Below, piece after piece: positions 34,041 to 41,487 of a DNA stretch of 64,000 nt. Numbering within the stretch: the first letter of the stretch is position 1; each line of letters opens with the position of its first letter. The DNA comes from RPRB01 sp035501615 (lineage in GTDB: Bacteria > Myxococcota > Myxococcia > Myxococcales > Myxococcaceae). The notes beneath the pieces were generated by a model, which was not told where the DNA came from, made no database searches, and worked only from the letters and a program-made list of their open reading frames with translations. Position numbers and translations under genes: made by a program. The DNA lies in the NCBI GenBank assembly GCA_035501615.1, contig DATJVY010000012.1, positions 1 through 64,000 on the forward strand, in the 5' to 3' direction.

Positions 34041-34615
34041 GCCGACTGCGTGCGCCGTTCGGCGGTCCGACGCTCCAGCTGGTCCCCGACGACGGCATCC
34101 CCGAGTCGCCATACCCGCGCTGCTCCTTCCTGCTGCGGGGAATGGCCCGGCTCGCCGACGTGGGTGTGGCCTACGCGCTGGCGGTGGCCGCCGGGCGGGC
34201 GGGGCTGGTGGTGGGGCTCCTCTATCTCCTGCTCGCCGACGGCATCTTCCACGGCCAGAGCGTGGGCAAGCGCATCTTCGGCGTGAAGGCGGTCTTCCTC
34301 CCGATGCGGACCGACGCCCGGTTCCGCGACAGCACCCTGCGCAACGCGCCGCTGGCCCTGGTGGTCCTCCTGCGGATGATGCCCGAGCCGCTCGGCCTCC
34401 GCGCGGGGCTGGCCGGCCTGGTGGTCATCGTCAGCGTCGAGGCGTGGAAGGCGTTCCGCGATCCGCTCGGCCGGCGGCTGGGAGACGTCTGGGCCCAGAC
34501 CCAGGTCGTGGACGGGAAGGTGGTCTCGGGCTCGCAGGCGCTCGCCCGCGCCCCGAGCGTGCCGGTGGGACCAGGGCGGTGGATGACGGGCACTGCCGAT
34601 CGATCCGATCAGTAG
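34037..34615 (+). CDS. RDD-family membrane protein
   Basis: 192 residues, ATG 34037 overlapping the previous stop. The RDD pattern is seen: CSFLLRGMARLADVGVAYAL with the Arg-x-x-Asp element, a hydrophobic helix VVGLLYLLLADGIF, HGQSVGKRIFGVKAVFL, then NAPLALVVLLRMMPEPLGL and a third hydrophobic segment, and DPLGRRLGDVWAQTQVV. It is predicted to be an inner-membrane protein; RDD proteins are poorly defined and some transport solutes. The C-terminal 25 residues are polar. Confidence 0.85.
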   Translation: MSRLRAPFGGPTLQLVPDDGIPESPYPRCSFLLRGMARLADVGVAYALAVAAGRAGLVVGLLYLLLADGIFHGQSVGKRIFGVKAVFLPMRTDARFRDSTLRNAPLALVVLLRMMPEPLGLRAGLAGLVVIVSVEAWKAFRDPLGRRLGDVWAQTQVVDGKVVSGSQALARAPSVPVGPGRWMTGTADRSDQ

Positions 34616-34646
34616 CCGGATCCCGAGGGGAGGACATTCGAACGCC

Positions 34647-36770
34647 GTGCGGATTGCGCTGACCTACAACCTCCGTCTCTCCGATTCCGAGGAAGAGGCC
34701 GAGTTCGATACCCAGCAGACCGTGGACGCCCTCGCCGGGGCCATCGACCGGCTGGGGCACCGCCTGGAGCGCTTCGAGGTCTCGGGGCCCGCCTCCCGGA
34801 CGGTGGCCCGCCTCGAGGCGTACTCGCCGGACCTGATCTTCAACACCGCCGAGGGCCGGCGCGGCCGTTTCCGCGAGGCCTTCTATCCGGCGCTCTTCGA
34901 CGAGCTCGGCTTCCCCTACACCGGGAGCGACGCCTACGCCCTCGCGGTCACCCTCGACAAGCAGCTCACCAAGCTCATCCTGCGGGACCACGACGTTCGG
35001 ACGCCGGGGTGGCAGTACATCGAGAAGCTGGACGAGCTCCGCGCCTCGGCACTGCGCTTCCCGGTCATCGTCAAGCCGAACTTCGAGGGAAGCAGCAAGG
35101 GCATCACCCAGGACTCGGTGGCCGAGACCGTGGCCGAGCTGGAGGAGAAGGCGGCCTACGCGCTGGAGCGATACCCGGCGGGCATCCTGGTGGAGGAGTA
35201 CATCTCGGGCCGCGACCTGACCGTGCCGTACCTCGCGGCGGTGGAGAACGAGTACGACGGCGTGCTCGCCCCGGTGGAGTACGTCGTCGACCCGGCCCTG
35301 GCGCGGGAGCGGCGCTACGCCATCTACGACTACGCGCTGAAGACGTCCGAGGACCGGGCGGTGCGCGTCAAGGCCCCGGCCGCCATTCCCCCGGCGATCG
35401 TCGACGAGCTCCGGCGCACGGCCCAGATCGTGAACCGGCTGACCGACTGCCGCGACCTGGGGCGGATCGACTTCCGCCTCAGCGACGCCGGCGTCCCGTA
35501 CTTCCTGGAGATCAACGCGCTGCCCTCCCTCGAGCCGGGAGCGGGCATCTACGCCGCCGCCGCGCTGGAGGGGCTGCACTTCGACGCGGTCATCGGCTCG
35601 GTGATCCAGGCCGCCGCCCGCCGCCATGGCATCAAGGACGGCCCCCGGCGGCAGGGAAAGCCGCCGCGGAAGACCGGCCCGCTCCGGGTGGGGTTCGCCT
35701 ACAACGTCAAGCGGATCAAGCCCACCGACGACGGGATGGAGGACTCCGAGGCCGAGTACGACAGCCCGAGCACGCTGCAGGCGATCCGCGAGGCCATCGC
35801 CAGCTGGGGGCACGAGGTCATCGACCTGGAGGCGAACCCCGAGCTGCCGACCGTCCTCGCGGTGACCCCGCTGGACCTGGTCTTCAACATCGCCGAGGGA
35901 TTCAAGGGGCGGAACCGCGAGGCCCAGGTGCCCTCGCTGCTCGAGCTGCTGGACATCCCCTACACCGGGAGCGACCCGGCCACGCTCTCGCTCGCGCTGG
36001 ACAAGGCGCTGGCCAAGAAGATCGTCCGCCAGCACGGCATCCACACCCCCAACTTCCAGATCTTCACGACCGGCAAGGAGCGGCTGAATCGCGAGTTCAC
36101 CGACTTCCCGCTGATGGTGAAGCCGGTGGCGGAGGGCTCGAGCAAGGGCGTGGTGAGCAAGAGCGTGGTGCAGAACGAGGCCGAGCTCCGCGACGTCGTC
36201 CGGGAGATGGTCAGCAAGTACCAGCAGCCCGCGCTGGTGGAGGAGTACATCCGCGGGCGAGAGTTCACCGTGGGCCTGCTCGGAGAGCGGCGGCCGAGGG
36301 TGCTGCCTCCGATGGAGATCGTCTTCGTCGACACCGACGACCCGAACCCGGTCTACAGCTTCCAGCACAAGCTCGACTGGAACGATCGCATCCGCTACGA
36401 CGTCCCGGCCAAGCTCGAGCCCAACCAGACCGAGAAGCTGCGGACCGCGGCCCGCGGGGCGTTCATGGCCCTGGGCTGCCGCGACGTGGCGCGGATCGAC
36501 TTCAAGATGGACGCCCGGGGGAGGTTCTACTTCCTGGAATGCAACCCGCTCCCCGGGCTCACCCCGGGGTGGAGCGACCTGGTCCTCATCGCCCAGGGCG
36601 CGGGCATGGACTACCGGGCGCTCATCGGTGAGATCCTCAGCGGGGCGATCCGCCGCTACAAGGAGCGGGAGCAGCGGCGCGCGGCCGACGTTCCCGCCGT
36701 GCAGGCCAACGGCAACGGCGGGGCGGTCGTCGAGCTTCCGCCGCCCGAGATGCGCGAGGGCAAGGGGTGA
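34647..36770 (+). CDS. Tandem D-alanine-D-alanine-ligase-like ATP-grasp protein
   Basis: 707 residues, twice the size of a normal ligase. Both halves are ATP-grasp ligases of the Ddl type. Half one (about 1-335): LIFNTAEGRRGRFREAFYPA, PYTGSDAYALAVTLDKQLTK, FPVIVKPNFEGSSKGITQDS, DLGRIDFRLSDAGVPYFLEIN and ALPSLEPGAG. Half two (about 345-680): LVFNIAEGFKGRNREAQVPS, PYTGSDPATLSLALDKALAK, LMVKPVAEGSSKGVVSKSVV, and VARIDFKMDARGRFYFLECN followed by PLPGLTPGWSD. Both keep the nucleotide- and metal-binding residues, so two ligation events, or a pseudodimer, are possible. Substrates are unknown and need not be D-alanine. Start GTG 34647, with a GAGGGGAGGA stretch upstream. Confidence 0.9.
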   Translation: MRIALTYNLRLSDSEEEAEFDTQQTVDALAGAIDRLGHRLERFEVSGPASRTVARLEAYSPDLIFNTAEGRRGRFREAFYPALFDELGFPYTGSDAYALAVTLDKQLTKLILRDHDVRTPGWQYIEKLDELRASALRFPVIVKPNFEGSSKGITQDSVAETVAELEEKAAYALERYPAGILVEEYISGRDLTVPYLAAVENEYDGVLAPVEYVVDPALARERRYAIYDYALKTSEDRAVRVKAPAAIPPAIVDELRRTAQIVNRLTDCRDLGRIDFRLSDAGVPYFLEINALPSLEPGAGIYAAAALEGLHFDAVIGSVIQAAARRHGIKDGPRRQGKPPRKTGPLRVGFAYNVKRIKPTDDGMEDSEAEYDSPSTLQAIREAIASWGHEVIDLEANPELPTVLAVTPLDLVFNIAEGFKGRNREAQVPSLLELLDIPYTGSDPATLSLALDKALAKKIVRQHGIHTPNFQIFTTGKERLNREFTDFPLMVKPVAEGSSKGVVSKSVVQNEAELRDVVREMVSKYQQPALVEEYIRGREFTVGLLGERRPRVLPPMEIVFVDTDDPNPVYSFQHKLDWNDRIRYDVPAKLEPNQTEKLRTAARGAFMALGCRDVARIDFKMDARGRFYFLECNPLPGLTPGWSDLVLIAQGAGMDYRALIGEILSGAIRRYKEREQRRAADVPAVQANGNGGAVVELPPPEMREGKG

Positions 36771-36965
36771 GGCCGGCCGCGCGGGCCCGGGCTCGGAGGA
36801 CGACCCGCCCGGCGATGGAGAACGCGCGCGGCCGTCACCACCACGGCGACCTGCGGCGAGCGCTGCTCGACGCGGCGCTGGAGGTGCTCTCCCGCGAGGG
36901 TGCCAGCGCGCTCCCCTGCGAGAGGTGGCCCGCCGTGCCGGGGTGACCCAGGTAGGGAGCACGGG
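36767..36965 (+). pseudogene. Broken TetR-family regulator remnant
   Basis: A frame from GTG 36767 (GTGA overlap with the ligase stop) reads through the start of a TetR helix-turn-helix protein: RGRHHHGDLRRALLDAALEV followed by LSREGASALP, then goes out of frame and stops at 36944-36946. In the next frame the homology resumes as LREVARRAGVTQVG (about 36917-36958), then is lost. A single missing base near 36912 (CTCCCC before CTGCGAG) explains the shift. The helix-turn-helix and the entire ligand domain are absent. It was probably once a regulator of this operon. Confidence 0.82.
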
Positions 36966-36988
36966 CGAAGGGGTAAGCTCGGTTGATC

Positions 36989-38269
36989 ATGGCCGTGGCG
37001 CCGACGACCTCCACTCCCCGGGTGCGTGCCCGCGCCCTGGACCTTCCGCTGGGCCGGTTCCGGACCGGGCGCTTCAACGCCATCACCGACGTGGACGGGG
37101 TGCTGGTGGGGCACACCACGCTCATCGCCGGGGATGGCCCGCTCCGCCCGGGGAAGGGCCCGGTGCGCACCGGGGTGACCGCCATCGTCCCCAGCGGGGG
37201 GAACATCTTCATGGAGCGGCTGCACGGGGGCGGCTTCGTGCTCAACGGCGCGGGCGAGGTCTCGGGGCTCACCCAGGTGATGGAGTGGGGCCTGCTCGAG
37301 ACGCCCATCCTCCTCACCAACACAATGTCGGTGGGCGCGGTGTCGGACGCCATGGCGCGGATCATGGTCGAGCAGCACCCCGGCATCGGCGACGAGCACG
37401 ACGTCATCATCCCGGTGGTGGGGGAGTGCGACGACAGCTGGCTCAACGACATCACCGGGCACCACGTGCGGGAGGAGCACGTGCGCTCCGCGGTGGCCTC
37501 GGCCGCGGGCGGGCCGGTCGCCGAGGGGAGCGTGGGCGGGGGCACCGGCATGGTGACCTGCGACTTCAAGGCCGGCATCGGGACCTCGTCCCGGAAGCTC
37601 CCCGAGTCGCACGGCGGCTACACCCTGGGCCTCCTGGTGATGTCCAACTTCGGGAAGATGCACAACCTCCGGGTGGGCGGGCTGCCCCTGGGCGAGGTGC
37701 TGGAGGAGCGCTTCGCCGAGGTGCCTCGCCGTACCGCGAGCTACGGGAGCATCATCGCGGTGGTGGCGACGGACGCGCCGCTGCTCCCCAACCAGCTCAA
37801 CCGTCTCTGCCGGCGGGTGGCGCTCGGGATCGGCCGGGTGGGGAGCTATGCCGCGCACGGCTCGGGGGAGATCGTCATCGGCTTCTCCACCGCGAACGTG
37901 ATTCCTCGCCGCACCCGGAAGATGGTCACCAAGGTGAAGTTCCTCCTCGATCAGCGGCTGGACCCCCTCTACGAGGCGGTGATGGAGGCCACCGAGGAGG
38001 CGATCCTCAACTCGATGTGCATGGCCGAGCCAATGACCGGCATCAACGGCAACCACTGTCCGGCGCTCCCGCTCGACGAGGTGCGGAGGTTCGTGGAGGC
38101 CGTGCGCCCCGCGCTCGGGACGCGCCGGCGGCCGCCCGCCCCTCCCGGGCCGCCCCTGGACGCGGACCGCGAGGGGACGGTCACCGTCGCCGAGGCCCGG
38201 CCCACCGCGGTGCGCGGGGCGGAGGGGATCCCTTTTCCCACCCGGCCCCGAGACGGCTCCGACGCGTGA
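36989..38269 (+). CDS. P1-family (DmpA-type) aminopeptidase
   Basis: 426 residues, ATG 36989 (TTG 36983 also in frame). N-terminal ITDVDGVLVGHTTLI and TGVTAIVPSGGNIFMERLHG, then GSVGGGTGMVTCDFKAGIGT followed by SSRK, which holds the self-cleavage region and nucleophilic Ser of the N-terminal-nucleophile P1 family. Later features are VVATDAPLLPNQLNRLCRRV and GSGEIVIGFSTAN. P1 enzymes such as DmpA and BapA remove N-terminal D- or L-amino acids or beta-amino acids from short peptides. The exact Ser position is inferred. A Pro-rich tail of about 60 residues follows the domain. It is downstream of the tandem ligase gene. Confidence 0.9.
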   Translation: MAVAPTTSTPRVRARALDLPLGRFRTGRFNAITDVDGVLVGHTTLIAGDGPLRPGKGPVRTGVTAIVPSGGNIFMERLHGGGFVLNGAGEVSGLTQVMEWGLLETPILLTNTMSVGAVSDAMARIMVEQHPGIGDEHDVIIPVVGECDDSWLNDITGHHVREEHVRSAVASAAGGPVAEGSVGGGTGMVTCDFKAGIGTSSRKLPESHGGYTLGLLVMSNFGKMHNLRVGGLPLGEVLEERFAEVPRRTASYGSIIAVVATDAPLLPNQLNRLCRRVALGIGRVGSYAAHGSGEIVIGFSTANVIPRRTRKMVTKVKFLLDQRLDPLYEAVMEATEEAILNSMCMAEPMTGINGNHCPALPLDEVRRFVEAVRPALGTRRRPPAPPGPPLDADREGTVTVAEARPTAVRGAEGIPFPTRPRDGSDA

Positions 38270-38280
38270 CGCGGCCGGGC

Positions 38281-38297
38281 CCGCTCTGCTAGAGCGG
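38281..38297 (+). repeat. 7-bp perfect hairpin before the small basic gene
   Basis: CCGCTCT-GCT-AGAGCGG is a perfect 7-bp stem with a 3-base loop, 12 bases after the peptidase stop and 30 before the small gene. There is no T-run. It may be the terminator of the upstream operon or a structure in the leader of the small gene. Confidence 0.5.
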
Positions 38298-38326
38298 CGC
38301 GCGAGCCGCAACATGGGAGGAGCTGG

Positions 38327-38431
38327 ATGGCCCGCAGCAGGAGCAAGCACCGCCGCAAGCAGATGAAGATCAGGCAGCACTGGAAGAAGCGCCGCGCCCG
38401 GAAGAAGGCCGCCGCGGCTGCGCCCAAGTAG
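38327..38431 (+). CDS. 34-residue highly basic small protein
   Basis: ATG 38327 follows GGGAGGAG at good spacing. The product (MARSRSKHRRKQMKIRQH, then WKKRRARKK and an Ala/Pro/Lys tail) has 16 Arg/Lys residues, two His, one Trp and no acidic residue in 34 positions. Such composition is typical of very small ribosomal proteins and other RNA-binding peptides, so a ribosomal or nucleic-acid role is a reasonable inference. I do not recognise a named family with confidence. It stands alone between the P1 peptidase and the phasin genes and is too short for ordinary gene calling. Confidence 0.7.
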   Translation: MARSRSKHRRKQMKIRQHWKKRRARKKAAAAAPK

Positions 38432-38509
38432 CCCCCCCCCTCTCCATCGCCCCCCACCGGCGTCCCGACCCTGACCGCCCTCGGGACGGCCAGGCAGCGG
38501 GGCGCCTCC

Positions 38510-38537
38510 TTGACATCATGCCGCGGTGCGTTATTAG
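38510..38537 (+). promoter_or_regulatory. Sigma-70-type promoter of the phasin gene
   Basis: TTGACA (38510-38515) and TATTAG (38532-38537) are separated by 16 bases. TTGACA matches the -35 consensus fully, and it is the clearest promoter-like sequence in the window, placed 63 bases before the phasin start with an AT-richer stretch than its surroundings. Confidence 0.65.
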
Positions 38538-38546
38538 AGGCTTGCC

Positions 38547-38570
38547 GGGCGGTGGATCAACCGACCGCCC
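38547..38570 (+). promoter_or_regulatory. Hairpin in the predicted 5' leader of the phasin mRNA
   Basis: GGGCGGT (38547-38553) pairs with ACCGCCC (38564-38570) around a 10-base loop. It starts about 10 bases after the -10 box, so it would form the 5' end of the transcript and could stabilise it. A Shine-Dalgarno AAGGAGG (38586-38592) lies between it and the ATG. Confidence 0.5.
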
Positions 38571-38600
38571 CGAGCTTGATGCCCGAAGGAGGCAAGTGTC

Positions 38601-38936
38601 ATGGCAAAGAACAGTGAGGTTCCGGCGTTCGTGAAGGAGCAGCTGGCGGAGGCCCAGAAGCGGTTCACGGTCATCCAGAGCCAGGCGGAGAAGACGATCA
38701 AGGAGTGGGTGGCGAAGGGCCAGGAGCTGCAGGCCACCACCGCAAAGCGCACCCGGGCGCTCGGCAACGAGGTTCGCAAGACCGCGGAAACGTTCCAGAA
38801 CCGGGTCATCCAGGCGGCCGGCGTGGCGACCCAGAGCCAGATCAAGCTCCTCACCCGGGAGCTGTCCAAGCTCTCCCGGAAGGTGGACGCCTTGGTCGAG
38901 AAGAAGGCCACTCCGAAGACCGACGCCCACGCCTGA
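38601..38936 (+). CDS. Phasin family protein
   Basis: 111 residues, nearly all helix, with features of phasin/granule-associated proteins: FVKEQLAEAQKRFTVIQSQA, EKTIKEWVAKGQELQATTAK, then VIQAAGVATQSQIKLLTREL and LSKLSRKVDALVEKKA. Phasins coat polyhydroxyalkanoate granules. The strong promoter, leader hairpin and AAGGAGG site suggest high expression. A second protein of similar type follows 139 bases downstream. The polymerase genes themselves are not in this window. Confidence 0.8.
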   Translation: MAKNSEVPAFVKEQLAEAQKRFTVIQSQAEKTIKEWVAKGQELQATTAKRTRALGNEVRKTAETFQNRVIQAAGVATQSQIKLLTRELSKLSRKVDALVEKKATPKTDAHA

Positions 38937-39075
38937 GGGCGTAGGTGGGTTGGTTGTGACCCTACCCTGGGCGGCCTCGGAATGGCTTCACCCGGGGGTG
39001 GCCCTTATTCTTTGACTGTGAACCGCTACCTTGCCTGATGGGCAGGCAGGGGGGCCGCGTAGGCTGGAGTCCACC

Positions 39076-39420
39076 ATGGCAGGCGAACTTCCCAAGGACA
39101 AACGGCCGGTTGTCGAGGCCCTGGAGCGGATGTGGGCGCAGGCCCTGACCGCCATGTCCAGCGTGGAGGACGAGGCGGCCCGGGTCGTGCAGCGGGCCCA
39201 GACCGTGGCCGGGTGGAGTCAGGACGAGGTCCGGCGCCAGATGGGTGAGCTGGCCGAGCGGCTGGCCGCCCAGCGCAAGGAGCTGGAGCACGGACTGGAA
39301 GAGCGGGTCCGGGGAGCGCTGCAACGCCTCCGGGTCCCGAAGCGTGAAGAGGTGCAGGCCCTGACCGCCCGGGTGGACCGGGTGGCCGAGCGGCTCGAAC
39401 GACTGGAGCGGGAGGGCTGA
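39076..39420 (+). CDS. Second phasin-like coiled-coil protein
   Basis: 114 residues, ATG 39076 (frames starting upstream at 39031 include an implausible leader). Helical and strongly charged: RPVVEALERMWAQALTAMSS, QRAQTVAGWSQDEVRRQMGE and a C-terminal KREEVQALTARVDRVAERLE. The VPKREEVQALTARVDRLxxxLexLE ending is typical of PhaI/PhaF-type granule proteins. In the 139-base gap upstream I see CACCC-GG-GGGTG, a weak hairpin, and TTGACT at about 39014 without a convincing -10. Confidence 0.75.
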   Translation: MAGELPKDKRPVVEALERMWAQALTAMSSVEDEAARVVQRAQTVAGWSQDEVRRQMGELAERLAAQRKELEHGLEERVRGALQRLRVPKREEVQALTARVDRVAERLERLEREG

Positions 39421-39449
39421 TCGCCCCCCAGGGAAGGAGCGAGAGGACG

Positions 39450-40145
39450 GTGCGACGGCTGCTGTTCCAGATGCACGCTCTCAGCTCGCACTGCGCGGTG
39501 CTTCCGCTCGTGGCGGCGGTGTTGCTCCTGGGCGCGGCGCGCATCGAGAGCACCGTCCAGCGTCCTGCTGCCTCCACCACCGAGGCGGCCGCGGCCGTGG
39601 CGCAGCCGGACCCGGACCTGGCCCTCATCGACTCGGTGCTCGCCAAGCGGGCCCCGGAGCTCGGCCTCGTCCTCCGGTCGCAGGTCAGCCGGGCCATCGC
39701 CGAGGAGGCCCGGCGGGCGGGGTACGACCCGCTCCTCATCCTCGCCATCATCGACGTGGAGAGCGATTTCGACCCCGAAGCGGTCAGCTCGCGCGGCGCC
39801 CGGGGGCTGATGCAGATCCAGCCGGTGACCCTCCACTGGTTCGCCGAGAAGCAGGGCCTCAAGCTCACCCGGGAGGAGATGTCGGCCGACCCCGCGCTCT
39901 GCGTGCGCCTGGGCATCCGCTACCTCCGCACCCTCCAGGACCGCTTCGGGGGCGACCTCTCGATGGCGCTCATGGCCTACAACGCCGGCCCGGACCGCAT
40001 CCGGCAGGCGATCCGCGAGCACGGGCTGGACCCCTTCCGGTTCTACCCCCGCCGCGTGAAGCGCGACTTCGAGCGCTTCCGCACCGGGGCGGGTCTGGGT
40101 GGCGACTGGGCCTACGCGCTCCGCGACCCCGAGGCCGTTCGCTAG
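39450..40145 (+). CDS. Lytic transglycosylase with SLT domain
   Basis: 231 residues. A hydrophobic N-terminal segment (about 13-30, CAVLPLVAAVLLLGAARIES) acts as signal or anchor. The SLT domain has the catalytic Glu104 in ILAIIDVESDFDPEAVSSRG, then GLMQIQPVTLHWFA, IRYLRTLQDRFGGDLSMALM and AYNAGPDRIRQAI. It cleaves the glycan strands of peptidoglycan in the periplasm. The gene order transglycosylase, small protein, Tgl suggests envelope or pilus work, which is inference. Confidence 0.93.
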   Translation: MRRLLFQMHALSSHCAVLPLVAAVLLLGAARIESTVQRPAASTTEAAAAVAQPDPDLALIDSVLAKRAPELGLVLRSQVSRAIAEEARRAGYDPLLILAIIDVESDFDPEAVSSRGARGLMQIQPVTLHWFAEKQGLKLTREEMSADPALCVRLGIRYLRTLQDRFGGDLSMALMAYNAGPDRIRQAIREHGLDPFRFYPRRVKRDFERFRTGAGLGGDWAYALRDPEAVR

Positions 40146-40182
40146 AACCCCCGACAGGGTCGTGGCATAAGCAAGGCCGTCC

Positions 40183-40668
40183 GTGTTCTCGCTCGACGAC
40201 CAGGCGCGTGGCCTCGAGGCCGCCCGCGAGCAGGTGGCGGCGCTCTTCCAGAGCATCAACGCTCCGCACGTGGTGGTTCCCGGACGCCGAGCCGGTCCGG
40301 CGCAGGCGTTCATCGCCTGCCTCCGCGGCACCCACGGCTTCTCGGTCGGCGTCTACCTCTGGCTCTCCGAGACCAAGGAGTGCGCCGTCTACACCACCGC
40401 GGCCACCGCCCAGACCCCCGAGGAGTACCGGGCCCTGCAGACCGAGGCCCTCGGCTTCGTGGAGTCGATGGGCTTCATGATGGACAACCTCAACTTCCGC
40501 TCGCTGTCGCCCGAGCACCAGGCCGAGTTGCTCCAGTCGGTCCCGGTCTGGCGAGGCGGGCGAGCCGCCACCGGCGGCACCCCGGCGGTGGCACCCACCA
40601 GCAGCCAGCCGGGTTCTCCGGCCGCGGCCACCGGCGCGGCCCTGGCGCGGCTGTTCTCCTCCTTCTAG
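40183..40668 (+). CDS. Conserved protein of unknown function upstream of tgl
   Basis: 161 residues. The N-terminal half reads MFSLDDQARGLEAAREQVAA, then HVVVPGRRAGPAQAFIACLR and GFSVGVYLWLSETKECAVYT, an alpha/beta fold with no catalytic motif I know. The central ALGFVESMGFMMDNLNFRSL is followed by a Pro/Thr/Ser/Ala-rich tail. No signal peptide. It is 11 bases from tgl and probably shares its transcript, so a link to pilus function is possible but unproven. Confidence 0.65.
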   Translation: MFSLDDQARGLEAAREQVAALFQSINAPHVVVPGRRAGPAQAFIACLRGTHGFSVGVYLWLSETKECAVYTTAATAQTPEEYRALQTEALGFVESMGFMMDNLNFRSLSPEHQAELLQSVPVWRGGRAATGGTPAVAPTSSQPGSPAAATGAALARLFSSF

Positions 40669-40679
40669 CTCGACAGAGA

Positions 40680-41465
40680 ATGTTCCGACCCTCCGCCGCC
40701 GTTCTCGCCCTCGCCGCCGCAGGCGTGCTCGGCTCCTGCGTCCACGTCCCCACCGAGAAGGAGCGCCAGGGGGCCGATGCCCACTACGACCTCGGCATCA
40801 ACGCCCAGAACGCCGGCGACGTGCGGAGCGCGCTGAAGGAGTTCGAGCAGGCCCTCGACCTGGACCCCGACTTCGCGGAGGCCCACAACGCCATCGCGGT
40901 CCTGCTCCACCTCTCCTTCGACAAGAAGGACGACGCCGAGAAGCACTACAAGCGGGCGCTGGAGATCCGCCCGGCCTTCTCCGAGGCCAAGGTGAACCTC
41001 GGCAACCTCTACCTGGACGAGGGACGGCTGGACGAGGCCATCGCGCTGTACGAGCAGGCGCTGAACGACATGCTCTACGCCACGCCCTACATTGCCGAGA
41101 CCAACCTCGGCTGGGCCTACTTCAAGAAGGGCAACACCGCGCAGGCGCTCGAGCACCTCAAGGCGGCGGTCACCACCAATCCCGGGTTCTGTCTCGGCTA
41201 CAAGGACCTGGGGATGGTGCACGACGCCCGCGGCGATCTGACAGCCGCCTGCACGGAGTTCGCGAAGTTCGTCGACGCCTGCCCCAAGGCCGCCGAGGCG
41301 TACCAGCTCCGGGGCAACTGCCAGGTTCGGCAGGGGCGCGCCGCCGAGGCCCGGGCCAGCTTCGACGCCTGCGTGGAGAACGCCGTCGGCGCGGCGCAGT
41401 CGCGCCTCCGCGAGGACTGCACCCGGCTGCGCGACCAGCTGGGAGGGCAGGGCGCCCGGCCCTGA
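40680..41465 (+). CDS. tgl: Tgl-like TPR lipoprotein (type IV pilus secretin assembly)
   Basis: 261 residues from ATG 40680. Lipoprotein signal MFRPSAAVLALAAAGVLGSC, then HVPTEKERQGADAHYDLGIN. About six TPR units follow (LDPDFAEAHNAIAVLLHLSF, FSEAKVNLGNLYLDEGRLDE, NLGWAYFKKGNTAQALEHLK, FCLGYKDLGMVHDARGDL), with Cys pairs in the last third. It matches what I recall of Myxococcus Tgl, an outer-membrane lipoprotein needed to assemble the PilQ secretin; Tgl can pass between cells by contact. Its presence with a FrzS-like protein supports type IV pilus motility. Confidence 0.88.
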   Translation: MFRPSAAVLALAAAGVLGSCVHVPTEKERQGADAHYDLGINAQNAGDVRSALKEFEQALDLDPDFAEAHNAIAVLLHLSFDKKDDAEKHYKRALEIRPAFSEAKVNLGNLYLDEGRLDEAIALYEQALNDMLYATPYIAETNLGWAYFKKGNTAQALEHLKAAVTTNPGFCLGYKDLGMVHDARGDLTAACTEFAKFVDACPKAAEAYQLRGNCQVRQGRAAEARASFDACVENAVGAAQSRLREDCTRLRDQLGGQGARP

Positions 41466-41487
41466 GCAGGCCGGAGCGAGCACGGCC

